In this document: piece after piece, positions 24,197-33,689 of the stretch | Layout of the letters: the number at the start of each line of letters is the position of its first letter | Position numbering within the stretch: position 1 is the stretch's first letter | Program-made: the position numbers and the translations under genes | Source: Macrolepiota albuminosa | Taxonomy: Eukaryota; Basidiomycota; Agaricomycetes; Agaricales; Agaricaceae | Direction of reading: 5' to 3' | NCBI GenBank assembly: GCA_027475525.1 | Contig: JAMWFC010000088.1 | Coordinates: 260,757-324,756 of the forward strand | DNA: 64,000 bases | Notes under the pieces: generated by a model | Told to the model about the DNA's origin: nothing | Databases searched by the model: none | What the model saw: only the letters and a program-made list of their open reading frames with translations

Positions 24197-25617
24197 GATA
24201 CGACGCTGTACCAGCAGTCAGGGACACACCATGCACCAGAAATCAAAATAAACATTTAATTATGGGCTGAAAACTGTAAGCCTCCTGGTAGCAGTCTCAA
24301 CATAAATATATCTTCAAAACATCCCAATAAATACACAGAAAAGTACAGAACAACAGACAGAGACCAGCTCAACAATAGTCCAACCACTGTAATAGGGAGG
24401 GGAAGCATGGAAGCTGGCAGAGCAAATGGAATAAGATGAAATTGGAATATTATTATTGTCATTAACAATTATAATAACTCAATTTCATCATCAAATCAGT
24501 CAATGTTCGATTTGACATAACCAGAAGGGGAAAAGAAAAGAAGCAAGGGATGCAGAAAGGCACTAAAAGAGGAAAGAAGGATCTATGAATGGGATCGTGC
24601 TAAATGGAGCTCTGTCAGGGGACTCCTCATTCCTTTCTTCTTTCACTCTTTATTTCTTCACTCTCCTTTCATTCACTTCCTTATTTCTTCTATCATTCTC
24701 TCATTTTGCTGTTACTACTTTTTCAACACTATCTGTTAGTACTATTCTCAACCTTTGAGGTGCTCTGGTTCTTGAGCTATCACTCAGACAAGTGTGGGCC
24801 CTTCAGCACCGCTCCAGGCCGCTTAAATAAGCCGGAGTTTGCCTTTCTGACTTCTAAAGTCCGGAGTTTTCCTCCCTTGTTTGCACACTTGTTTGGTTAG
24901 TCAATTTTCAAGTTTTTAAGGTTTTGTTGTACTGTATAGTTGTTTCCCATGCTTCAGAGGCCCCAGAAGCGTCCAACCTGGCATAGGAAATCCCCAGACT
25001 TGTTCTCTTTGGATCTCCCTCTGCCAGGTGAGTAGCTACTTTGATATTGTCAGTATATATTCTAATACACTTTGGATCTCCCTCTGCCAGCTGTGTGACT
25101 GAGCCACAGCCTCTAGAGGTCGCCCTTACAAGCTCAAGCAAATAGAGAAGTGGCAATCAGAAACATCCGGAGGAATGGTGGAATAAGAAGTTGAATGGCA
25201 GAACTGGTGGCACCAAAATAGGCCTCCCAAAAGGAAAATTGGACTATCAAATATGTTCTGGATGTGGGAGAGTTTCTAACAAAGAGTCATATGTAGATAG
25301 TGGTCTGTGCACCAGAAAAACAGTATAAATAGCCCAAGTTTAGTAGAGAATAGGCAGGCAATTGATAGGCAAAGGCTTGGTGATTCCCAGGGAGTGAATT
25401 GCTTAGGCCAGAGTTTGTTGAGAAACCTCTACTTGTGGGAATATTATTATTCTCATTCCACATCATAATTCCTCAAAACCTCTGCTTTCTGCAAAATTAT
25501 TATAAGCATTCAAAACAATAATTATCTCTTTTGTTGTCAAAGTCATTGTGAATTAAAGGTCATATTCTACACTAGCAAGCCCCAGAACTATCAGTAATAC
25601 TTACTTCAAGTACTACA
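24197..25617 (+). repeat. L3-family solo LTR with TSD CTGAT, split by an L2 LTR
   Basis: It begins GATAC..CTGTACCAGCAG and ends AAGTACTACA; CTGAT at 24192-24196 and 25618-25622 is the target duplication. Removing it restores continuity of the ORF3 relic on the minus strand. The LTR has TATAAATAG at about 25324. It is about 890 bp without the nested L2 LTR. Other L3 copies lie at 30291-31205, at 26791-27498 (minus) and at 56280-56692 (partial). Confidence 0.88.
24613..25130 (+). repeat. L2-family solo LTR with TSD AGCTC
   Basis: TGTCAGGGGACTCC...CGCCCTTACA, 518 bp, flanked by AGCTC at 24608-24612 and 25131-25135. The interrupted L3 sequence (GTGCTAAATGGAGCTC | AAGCAAATAGAG) matches the intact L3 copy at 30706-30724, which is the empty site. 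It is the best-preserved L2 copy in the window. Confidence 0.95.
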
Positions 25618-25925
25618 CTGATGTCACAGGCATTGCTCACACAATGAAATTCTTGGCACAGGTGATAACTGGTGATCCTGTTATTGGCCTGTGCATATTG
25701 ATTGTGAATTAATTCTACCAGCTTTTGTAGCTGGAGAGGATTCATGGAAAACCCTCTAGGCACTACCTTACTGAGAGCTCCTTTTACGCCACCATATATG
25801 CTATATATGCTCACATGGCTAGATTCATGGGTGTAGGCATTCTGAGCCTCAGCTTTTACATACACAGTATTATTTGCAGACAAATAATAAAAATAACGGT
25901 CCAACCCTCCATTGAAGAAGGAATT

Positions 25926-26790
25926 CAATGCCAATGGCATGTCTAACTCCTGTATGGAGATTCTGTACACGTGGGCAAATTGGGGCATAATACTCAAAGT
26001 AGTGCTTTCAGAGTCCTATAAGGTCCATGCTTTGTGGTTATTTACATCCACATATGAGACCAGACACTCTTTGTCTGCACACTTCAATGTAGGGTGCTGC
26101 AAAGTGCCCTCTGCTCAATGAAGAGTCACCTTCTTCATTCATACAATATTATTCTTGTCGTGATCACTTGAAGATGGTCAATCCATCATTGCTGCTAGGC
26201 ACTTGGAGTCACTGTCATGACTGTAATACTTGTTGTTGACAACTCCCCCTCCATGACCACACTCTTGGGCTCAGCACCTGATGCCTCCTCTGGGGGCTCT
26301 TAGTTGTTTGTGGGGTGCTCAGCCTCAGATTCAGCAGAGATATCTCCATCACTCCCACTTGTGGCTGCAATATATGTGGCACAAAGGTGGGCTCAGGGTG
26401 TATACTTCTTTCTCAGGGCAGTTGGTAGCATAGTGGCCTGGCTGGCCACATGCAAAACATGTCCCCATCTGACCAGATAGGTTGGCCAGCTTGACTTCCA
26501 ATCTTGGCTTAGGACATTCTCCATCCAGAGCCCGCTCTAGTTGTGGGCAGCTACACCCTCAATTCCCAGCAGGGGGTCTGCATACCACAAACCACATGTT
26601 GTGGTCATGATCCAAGTCGGCCTTCTTAGCCAGGAAGGTCTCTACATGCTGACCTTGTGAGGGTGCCCCAGCAGGCTGTAGTCACCTGCTTCCTCCTTTG
26701 TGGCTACTATAATGCTTGTAGTGGTTAGTAGTTTTAAGGGACTGCTCATATCAAATGCATACTGACTTGTTGAGGAAATTGAGATATTAT
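25926..26790 (-). pseudogene. gypsy gag-protease fragment (minus)
   Basis: Reading down from 26780 the gag tail (YEQSLK-like, NHYKH) leads to a zinc knuckle CFACGQPGHYATNC at about 26460-26420, then an acidic linker, then protease at 26050-25926 with DSESTT and the PQFAHVYRISIQELD block. It ends abruptly at 25925 against ORF3 sequence of the same orientation, so an internal deletion of pol is one reading. It is the same family as the plus-strand copy at 27505-29243. Confidence 0.75.
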
Positions 26791-27498
26791 AATGTTGAAT
26801 GCTTTCAATAATATTCTGGAAAGCAGAAGATTCTCAATAAACTCCAGCCTAAGCAATTCACTCCCTGGAAATCACCAAGCCTTTGCCTATCAATTGCCTG
26901 TCTATTCTCTACTAAACTTGAACTATTTATACTGTTTTTCTGGTGCACAGACCACTATCTACACATGACTCTTTGTTGTAAACTCTCCAACTTCCAGAAC
27001 ATATTTGATATTCCAATTTCCCTTTTAGGAGGCCTGTTTCAATGCCACCAGTTCCACCATTCCTCTGGATGTTTCTGATTGCCACTTCCCCATTTGCTTG
27101 AGCTCCATTTAGCACAATCCCATTCATAGATCCTTCTTTTCCCTTTTAGCTCTTCCCTGCATTCCATGCTTCTTTTCCTTCCCCTTTCAGTCATGTCAAA
27201 TTGGGCATTGTCAGATCTGATCTTTGATCCAGATCACCACAATTTGATCCCATTTCATCACTTCTGCCAGCTCCCATGCTTCCTCTCCCCATTACAGTGG
27301 TTGGACTATTGTTGAGCTGATAGTTTGAGCTGGTCCCTGCCTGTTGTTCTGTACATTTCTATGTATTTATTGGGATGTTTTGGAGATATATTTTTGTTGG
27401 GACTGCTACCTGGAGGCTTAGTTTTCAGCCCATAATTAAATGTTTATTTTGACTTCTAGTGTATGGTGTGTCCCTGACTGCTGGTACAGCATTGTATC
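26791..27498 (-). repeat. L3-family LTR, 3'-truncated (minus)
   Basis: Starts (minus) at GATACAATGCTGTACC near 27498, includes the TATAAATAG promoter region at about 26935, and is cut near 26790, where gag sequence follows directly. The normal end AAGTACTACA is missing, so a deletion removed the LTR end and gag N-terminus. Confidence 0.75.
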
Positions 27499-27504
27499 AC
27501 CACT

Positions 27505-29243
27505 GCAGAGTGGATAAGGGAAATCACTTCTCCAAGCTGCTGATCTAGCAACTAGATCCCCAGGCCAGCAAGAGGCCATACATATGCATTGCAAAGCCAT
27601 GCACAACCGCCTTCATCAAGTAGTCAATGATGCCTTGAGAGTAACCTTACAGTTATGAGATGAGGTGAAGCTGTATAAAGCAGATAGTAGACATATTCAA
27701 GCCTACTCAGATGCATCCAAGTTCAGTGACTTGGAGGACTGGGCAATGCATGTGTGCATCCATCTCACCATGTGTCTATATGGTGGAAACCATATGGAAT
27801 GAGAACAAATTTTTGTTCTGCCTGAGTTCTTGGCCAGAGAGGCCATGAGTTGGTTTTGACAGGCAGTATTTCACATCAACTGGGTCCAGTATGACTGGAC
27901 ATTTAAGAGAGTCCTTAACAATTGATTTCTACACCCCTCAACATTACAGAATGGAAGGCAGGACTTCTAGTCTACAAAGTATACTGGGAAGTTAAGTGTG
28001 CAAGAGTTCTATGATACCCTTAATGACCATGCCCAGAACATGGCAGTGTACCTGGACAGGTACACTATGCTTGAAACATTCTTGGATGGTATTTCAGCAG
28101 ACATGCACCACTACCTGATTTGTGAGGATGGGCTGTCCCCAGAGGTCAACAACATTGAGGAATTTGTGGCATATACTATAAGGTATGAGCAGTCTCTTAA
28201 GACTGCTAACCACTACAAGCATCATAGTAGCTATAAGGGAGAAAGCAGGCGACCTATGCCTGCTGTGGCACCTCCACAAAGTCAGCACATAGGGACCTTC
28301 CTGGCCAAGAAGGCTGACATGAACCGCAACCATAACACATGGTTTGTGGTATGCCAAGCCCCTGCTGAGAATCAAGGGCGTAGTTGCCCATGCTCAGAGC
28401 AGGCTCCGGATAGAGAACATCCAAGACTCAGGCTGAAAATCAAGCCAGCCAACTCATCTGGTCAGACAGGAACATGTTTTGCATGTAGCCAACTAGGCCA
28501 CTATGCTACCAGCTGCCCTACATAAGCAGGAGTCCAGAAAATGGGGTATACACCTTAAGCCCACATTCGTGCCACATATACTGCAGCAGCAAGTGGGAGT
28601 GATGTAGATATTTCTGCCAATTCTGAGGCTGAGCACCCTACTGACAACCAGAAGCCTCCTGAAGAGGCATTAGGCACAGAGCCCAAAAGTGTAGTTGTGG
28701 AGGGGAAGGAGTATGTCACAGTGGACATATTCAATGACATCTTCAAAAATGAGTACTACAGTCATGACAGCGACTCTGAGTGCCTGGCAGCAATGATGGA
28801 TTGGCCATCTTCAAATGACCATGACAAGAATAACATTGTGAGAATGAAGAAAGTTACTCTTTGTTGAGCAGAGGGCACATTACAGCGCACTACATTGAAA
28901 TGTGCAGACAAAGAGTGTCTGGTCTTATATGTGGATGTAAATGGCCACAAAGCCTGGACCCTCTGGGACTCTGAAAGTACTACTTTGGGTATTACACCCC
29001 AATTTGCCTATGTGTACAGAATTTCTATGCAGGAGTTAGACACTCTGTTGGCCTTGCAATTGGGCACCATAGATAGCCATGCTATGGTGCAGTATGGGAC
29101 AAATGTAATGGTCCAGACACCTGGCTCACATAGCTGAGAATATATGGATGTAGCAAACTTTGATCACTATGATATGATATTGGGAACACTATTCATGCAG
29201 CATAACAAAGTCATGTTGGACTTTGGGCACTGTCAAGTGCTGG
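27505..29243 (+). pseudogene. gypsy gag and protease (plus)
   Basis: Gag is readable from about 27600 (LPEFLAREAMSWF) with several stops, then openly at 27998-28525 (VQEFYDTLNDHAQNMAVY, FLDGIS) to the zinc knuckle CFACSQLGHYATSC. The protease follows at 28895-29243 (LWDSESTTLGITPQ, YDMILGT). The catalytic triplet is D-S-E instead of D-S-G, as in the minus copy. The frame is cut at TA 29244-29245 by a nested MITE and resumes at 32795. Confidence 0.85.
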
Positions 29244-29340
29244 TACACTGGCTTTAAAAAGTGCCCCAAAGTTTGGCCTTTTTGGAAAGATTCACATGGT
29301 GTGCAATGATCATGTAAGCAAAAAATCGTGGAAATTCACA

Positions 29341-30270
29341 CACTGCTGGCAGCAGAAGCTGTTTCCTTTGGAAAAATTAAAAAAGAAACATGTTATGCAA
29401 CTTCCATGACATGTTTCCTTGAAAAATATGTAAGCATTTTTTCAGTATAAAAGTTGAAAAAAACTTTACCTATTTTCTAAATGTTTCCTATCATAAAATA
29501 ACATCTTTTTACCATCTTTTTGCCAGTGTAAATACACTGGAAATGTTTATAATTGTTCTTTCTATGTTGCCCAAAGATACAGAAATCATATTTCTCATAG
29601 AACTAGGCTTGGAAGAATTGAATCTCTTTCTTTGAATTTTTCTCTTGGATACTTTTATTCTTTTTCTTAGTCAAATACAACAAGAAAGTTATAACATATA
29701 TCTAATAGCAAAATTTTTCTCTTGGATACTTTTATTCTTTTTCTTAGTCAAATACAACAAGAAAGTTATAACATATATCTAATAGCAATATGTGAAAAAG
29801 GAATTGACTCAATCAGAGAGCCCCTGAGAGAGTTGATTTGAGAGTCAGCAGTGACTCAATAGCAACACAAATAGAGAGACAATGTTTCCATGACATTTTA
29901 CCTTTGAAAAATGAAATGTATTTCTTTCTCACATATTGCCTTAAGAAAAAGAATAAAAGTATCCAAGAGAAAAATTCAAAGAAAGAGATTAAATTCTTCC
30001 AAGCCTAGTTCTATGAGAAATATGATTTCTATATCTTTGAGCAACATAGAAAGAACAATTATAAACATTTCCAGTGTGTTTACACTGGCAAAAAGATGGT
30101 AAAAAGATGTGATTTTATAATAGGAAACAGTCAGAAAATAGGTGAAGTTTTTCTTAACTTTTACACTGAGAAAATGCTTATGTATTTCTCAAGGAAACAT
30201 GTCATGGAAGTCGCATAACATGTTTCTTTTTTAATTTTTCCAAAGGAAACAGCTTCTGCTGCCAGCAGTG
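29341..30270. mobile_element. 930-bp fold-back element with long inverted repeats
   Basis: Both ends read CACTGCTGGCAGCAGAAGC inward, and the arms stay complementary for about 320 bp (29341-29665 with 29945-30270). ACA at 29338-29340 and 30271-30273 is a likely 3-bp target duplication, supported by the MITE's other arm, which has a single copy. No transposase lies inside. The left arm contains an exact 77-bp tandem duplication (29635-29788) absent from the right arm. Confidence 0.85.
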
Positions 30271-30290
30271 ACATAACATACAACTACACT

Positions 30291-31205
30291 GATACAATGC
30301 TGTACCAGCAGTCAGGGACACAACATGCACCAGAAGTCAAAATAAACATTTAATCATAAGGCTGAAAACTGTAAGCCTTCTGGTAGCAGTCTCAACAAAT
30401 TATATCTCCAAAAACACCCCAATAAATACACAGACAGTACAGAACCAAGGGCAGGGACCAGCTCAAGCTATCAACACAACAATAGTCCAACCACTGTAAT
30501 GGGGAGGAGAAGCATGGGAGCTGGCAGAAGTGACGAAATGGGATCAATTTGTGATGATCTAGATCAAGATCAGATCTGACAATGCCCAATTTGTCATGAC
30601 TGAAAGGGGAAAGGAAAAAAAGCATGGAGGGATGTCAAAAGAAGCATGGAATGCAGGAAAGTGCTAAAAGGGGAAAGAAGGATCTATGAATGGGATCGTG
30701 CTAAATGGAGCTGAAGCAAATGGGGAAGTGGCAATCAGAGACATCCAGAGGAATGGTGGCACCGAAACATGCCTCCCAAAAGGGAAATTGGACTATCAAA
30801 TATGTTCTGGAGGCTGGGGAGTTGACAACAAAGAGTCAGGTGTAGATAGTGGTCTGTGCACCAGAAAAACAGTATAAATAGCCCAAGTTTAGTAGAAAAT
30901 AGACAGGCAATTGATAGGCAAAGGCTTGGTGGTTCCCAGGGAGTGAATCACTTAGGCTAGAGTTTATTGAACACCTCTCATTGGAAGTCTATTGGTAGAC
31001 AAAGGCTCGGTGGTTCCCAGGGAGTGAACTGCTTAGGCTGGAGTTTATTGAGAACCTTCTTCTGCCTATCAGGATATTTGATATTCTGTGAAGCACCCAA
31101 TACATCAAGTTTTTATCATCAAGCACCAGTGTGGATTAGAGGTCACTTTCTAAGACTTCAAGAAAGCCCCAGAACTATCAGTACTACTTGCAACCAAGTA
31201 CTACA
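30291..31205 (+). repeat. L3-family solo LTR in the Tc1 left TIR
   Basis: GATACAATGCTGTACC...AAGTACTACA, 915 bp, flanked by ACACT (30286-30290) and ACACC (31206-31210). Joining the flanks gives a TIR start that matches the right TIR of the Tc1. TATAAATAG at about 30873 is intact. Confidence 0.88.
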
Positions 31206-31429
31206 ACACCTTGGATTTATAATGACGTATACATCATGTGATTTGGACAAGAACTCGCTGATTAATAAATCAAACAAAATATTCAATCATTGGGGCAGTT
31301 TTTTGACTCACTTTAATTTTCATATTTTCTCAATACTTTTCAGCAGTAGAAGATGGAAACACCTTGTGAGAAGTATAAACAATGTCATGTGACCTTGTTT
31401 GTACTAATTTGACATGTTCAACTTCAATC

Positions 31430-32555
31430 AATCACCTTCTTGACACTCTACCACCATTATGTGACCTGTTTCTGCTGCCAATTGCTCTTCTGTTGCTTCT
31501 CTCCTCAATGAGGGGTATTCTCAGTGTCAAATCCAAGCAAAAACTGGCCTGGGAAAGGGCACTGTGGGGAGGATCAGCAAAGAGCTGGAGAGCAACAAAG
31601 AGAATCATCCTGGAGGTTGTTCTTCCAAGCTTATAGCACGTGACAAACAGTCTATTATTCATCAAATTACTACTGGGAAGCTGGATAATGCTGTTCAAGC
31701 TACACAGTTTATTAATTCTGTCATCTCTAGTCCTGTCAATCCTCAGACAGTGGGAAGCTGGATAATGCTGTTCAAGCTACACAGTTTATTAATTCTGTCA
31801 TCTCTAGTCCTGTCAATCCTCAGACAGTCAGAAATGCATTGAAGGAGGCAAGCTTTTGCTCAGCAACAAAGAAGAAAGTTCCTATGCTCAAAGCTGCTCA
31901 TTGTGCAAACCGGCTCAAATTTGCTCAGTATCATGAAAACTGGACAGTGGAGGATTGGAAAAGGGTTTTGTGGAGTGATGAGACAAAGATTAATTGGATT
32001 GGATCAGATGTGAAACTATGTGTGTGGAAAATTTCAGGAGAACCACTATCTGACCGCACCACTACACCAACTGTCAAGCATGGAGGAGGAAACAATTTAA
32101 TGGTATGGGGCTGCATGAATTGGAATGGAGTAGGGAAGCTCATAGAAGTTCAGAGGAAGATGGATGCTGCACAGTATTGTGAGATTTTGGATGAGGGAGT
32201 GGTGGAAAGCTTTGAGAAGTTGGAAATGGAGGAGGAAGGACAATATTTTCAGCAGGACAATGACCCAAAACACACCTCCAAACAGGCAACAACCTGGTTT
32301 TCTGATAACAACATCATTGTAATATCCTGGCCTGCCCAATCCCCTGACCTCAATCCCATTGAACATCTCTGGGTTTACATCAAGCACAAACTTTTGGAGT
32401 ATGAGGTACCCCCTAAAGGAGTGCATGAGTTGTGGGAGAGAGTGGTCAAGGAGTGGAATGAAATACCATCAGAGGTATGCCAAAGCCTCATAGAGAGCAT
32501 GCCTAGAAGGATAAAGGCAGTTATAAAGGCAAATGGAGGCCATACCAAGTACTAG
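31430..32555 (+). pseudogene. Tc1 transposase (frame broken by exact 77-bp duplication)
   Basis: The N-terminal helix-turn-helix part (TGLGKGTVGRISKE at about 31545-31590) lies in one frame, and the catalytic domain at 31839-32555 in another. The catalytic D is in WSDETKI, the second in FQQDNDPKH, and the E in SPDLNPIEHLW, with 34 residues between the second D and E, as in Tc1. The shift comes from an exact 77-bp tandem duplication at 31674-31828; counting one unit only, both parts share a frame. If the duplication is an assembly error, the gene may be intact from the HTH on. The exact start is unclear. Confidence 0.88.
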
Positions 32556-32794
32556 ATATGAAAATTAGAGTAAATTAGAGTGGGTCACAAAACTGCCCCA
32601 ATGATTGAGTATTTTGTTTGATTTATTAATCAACAGGTTCTTGTCCAAATCACATGATTTATACGTCATTATAAAGCCAAGATGTAGTTGTATGTTATGT
32701 GAATTCCTATGATTTTTTGCTTACATAATTGCTGCACACCATGTGAATCTTTACAAAAAGGCCAAACATTGGGGCAGTTTTTTGAGCCAGTGTA

Positions 32795-33250
32795 AATGGG
32801 AAAGTTATCCCAGCAGAACATGCTATAGTGGACAATGCTGATAATCATCTCTCATGTCATTGCACTACAGAGAAGCATAAGGACTCTCCATGACTCAGTT
32901 GGCAGAAAGCGCTGACAGTAGAGGATGTGGTCGAGGAGACACAGGCCATGCCTGGGCCAAGCTTGGACCACCAGGCAGTGATGATAAGTGAAGAGGAATA
33001 TCAAGCCTCCAAGAAGAATAATGAGCAAATAGTCACTCCAGACAATAGTGGTGCAAAGCCTCCAGGGAAACACCATCAGAAGGCAAAGAAGCTTGAGGAC
33101 TCAGTAAATGTATGTCCACCTATGTCCTCACGAGTCAAGTTAGAGAACTTGAGGGACAGCAACCAAGAGGTGGAAGCCTCAGAGGACATGCAGTCCTTAT
33201 GGGAGCAGCCAGCTCCCCAATCCAAGTACAACTGGGCCTTATGACCCTCA
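32795..33250 (+). pseudogene. gypsy protease-RT linker, continuation after the MITE
   Basis: Joined at TA to the protease end at 29243, it reads NGKVIPAEHAIVDNADNH, then a charged linker (EEEYQASKKNNEQ, KHHQKAKKL). One TGA near 32892. It stops before RT, where a LINE 3' tail begins at about 33256. Confidence 0.7.
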
Positions 33251-33255
33251 AATAC

Positions 33256-33372
33256 CACAGGAAGTCCAAATTGTTGGAACCTGGTTTAAATCCCAAATGT
33301 GCAGCACAGCAGGTGTGAATGGGACACCTAGGGCATTGCCCATCACACCATTAACACCACTTCAAAAAAAAA
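33256..33372 (+). repeat. LINE 3' UTR fragment
   Basis: CCAAATTGTTGGAACCTGG, GGTTTAAATCCCAAATGTGC and a terminal A run at 33363-33372 match the 3' UTRs at 12974-13081 and 47954-48061. Only the 3' UTR is present, so this is a severely truncated LINE copy or a duplication boundary. Confidence 0.75.
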
Positions 33373-33404
33373 GTATAACCTTTCAACATAATATTGAGGA
33401 CATG

Positions 33405-33570
33405 GACATAATAGCTGGTAGAAATAGCTGGTAAATATAGCCAAAAGAGAGCAAATTTTGAAGACATGGTGGTAATAGCTAGTAAAATAGCTGGTAAAGA
33501 TAGCCAAAAGAGAGCAAATTTTGAGGACATAGTAGTAATAGCTGATAGAAATAGCCAGTAAAGATAACTG
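33405..33570. repeat. Minisatellite, about 63-bp unit
   Basis: AGCCAAAAGAGAGCAAATTTT recurs at 33439 and 33502, and the GACATrGTrGTAATAGCT block recurs with it; about 2.5 units. Copies A and B have fewer units. It lies in the arm of the fold-back element. Confidence 0.8.
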
Positions 33571-33689
33571 GAAGGGAAGAGGCATGATAATGGCCAAGAT
33601 CACATGAGAGGCACAAATTTCAAGGACAAAATGCATGCCAAAGCAGGTAATAAAACCTCAGTCTACTAAAGTACACCTCGGAACTAAGC
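33571..33689. repeat. Fold-back element arm, copy C
   Basis: Matches 13200-13330 and 48180-48300, up to GCTTATATATTGCTAC, where the NLR-like fragment begins exactly as in copy A. Confidence 0.75.

Larger units (their letters stand above)
23105..25925 (-). pseudogene. ORF3 of chromovirus, copy 2 (split by solo LTRs)
   Basis: Minus-strand frames at 25925-25618, 24190-23978, 23944-23720, 23713-23420 and 23335-23105 align in order with the C-terminal half of the ORF3 at 60205-63429: FFNGGLDRYFYYLS with its counterpart ending QFYWSP, then SKVVPRGF with SKVYQVAPCGF, QDKTMKLVLN with QDRTMSYLLN, MHWRTIFGHAL with IHWCSLFGFAL, and WADHAYMYGV with WADHAYTYGV. The tail is Pro/Ser-rich. Identity looks moderate, so the copies are distant relatives. 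It carries stops and shifts, is interrupted by the L3 LTR at 24197-25617, and is truncated at 25925 against gag-protease sequence. Confidence 0.75.
30281..32690 (+). mobile_element. Tc1/mariner transposon
   Basis: Terminal inverted repeats of about 110 bp (CAACTACA..CTTGG.TTTATAATGACGTA, ATTAATAAATCAAACAAAAT, CATTGGGGCAGTTTT) lie at the two ends with TA at 30279-30280 and 32691-32692. The left TIR is split by an L3 LTR. The element sits exactly at the centre of the host MITE's palindrome. The single gene is a DD34E transposase. Confidence 0.9.
29246..32792. mobile_element. Palindromic Tc1/mariner-type MITE carrying nested insertions
   Basis: Ends are CACTGGCTTTAAAAAGTGCC on the left and its inverse (AGCCAGTG) on the right, flanked by TA at 29244-29245 and 32793-32794. 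The right arm (32693-32792) is the inverse of the left arm (29246-29340 plus 30274-30280), meeting at a central palindrome, so the MITE alone is about 200 bp. Removing it rejoins the gypsy protease frame (CQVLV to NGKVIP). All other sequence inside is later insertion. Confidence 0.88.

Noticed and set aside
25008..25080. 63-bp internal repeat of the L2 LTR as another assembly duplication
   Set aside because: It is diverged within each copy and present in all three L2 copies, so it is an old family trait.
31202..31203. TA here as the left boundary of the Tc1 element
   Set aside because: These bases are the end of the L3 LTR. The true Tc1 TIR starts at 30281; the flanks join across the LTR to match the right TIR.
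33405..33570. CRISPR-like array
   Set aside because: Units are contiguous with no unique spacers; it is a 63-bp minisatellite in a fold-back arm.
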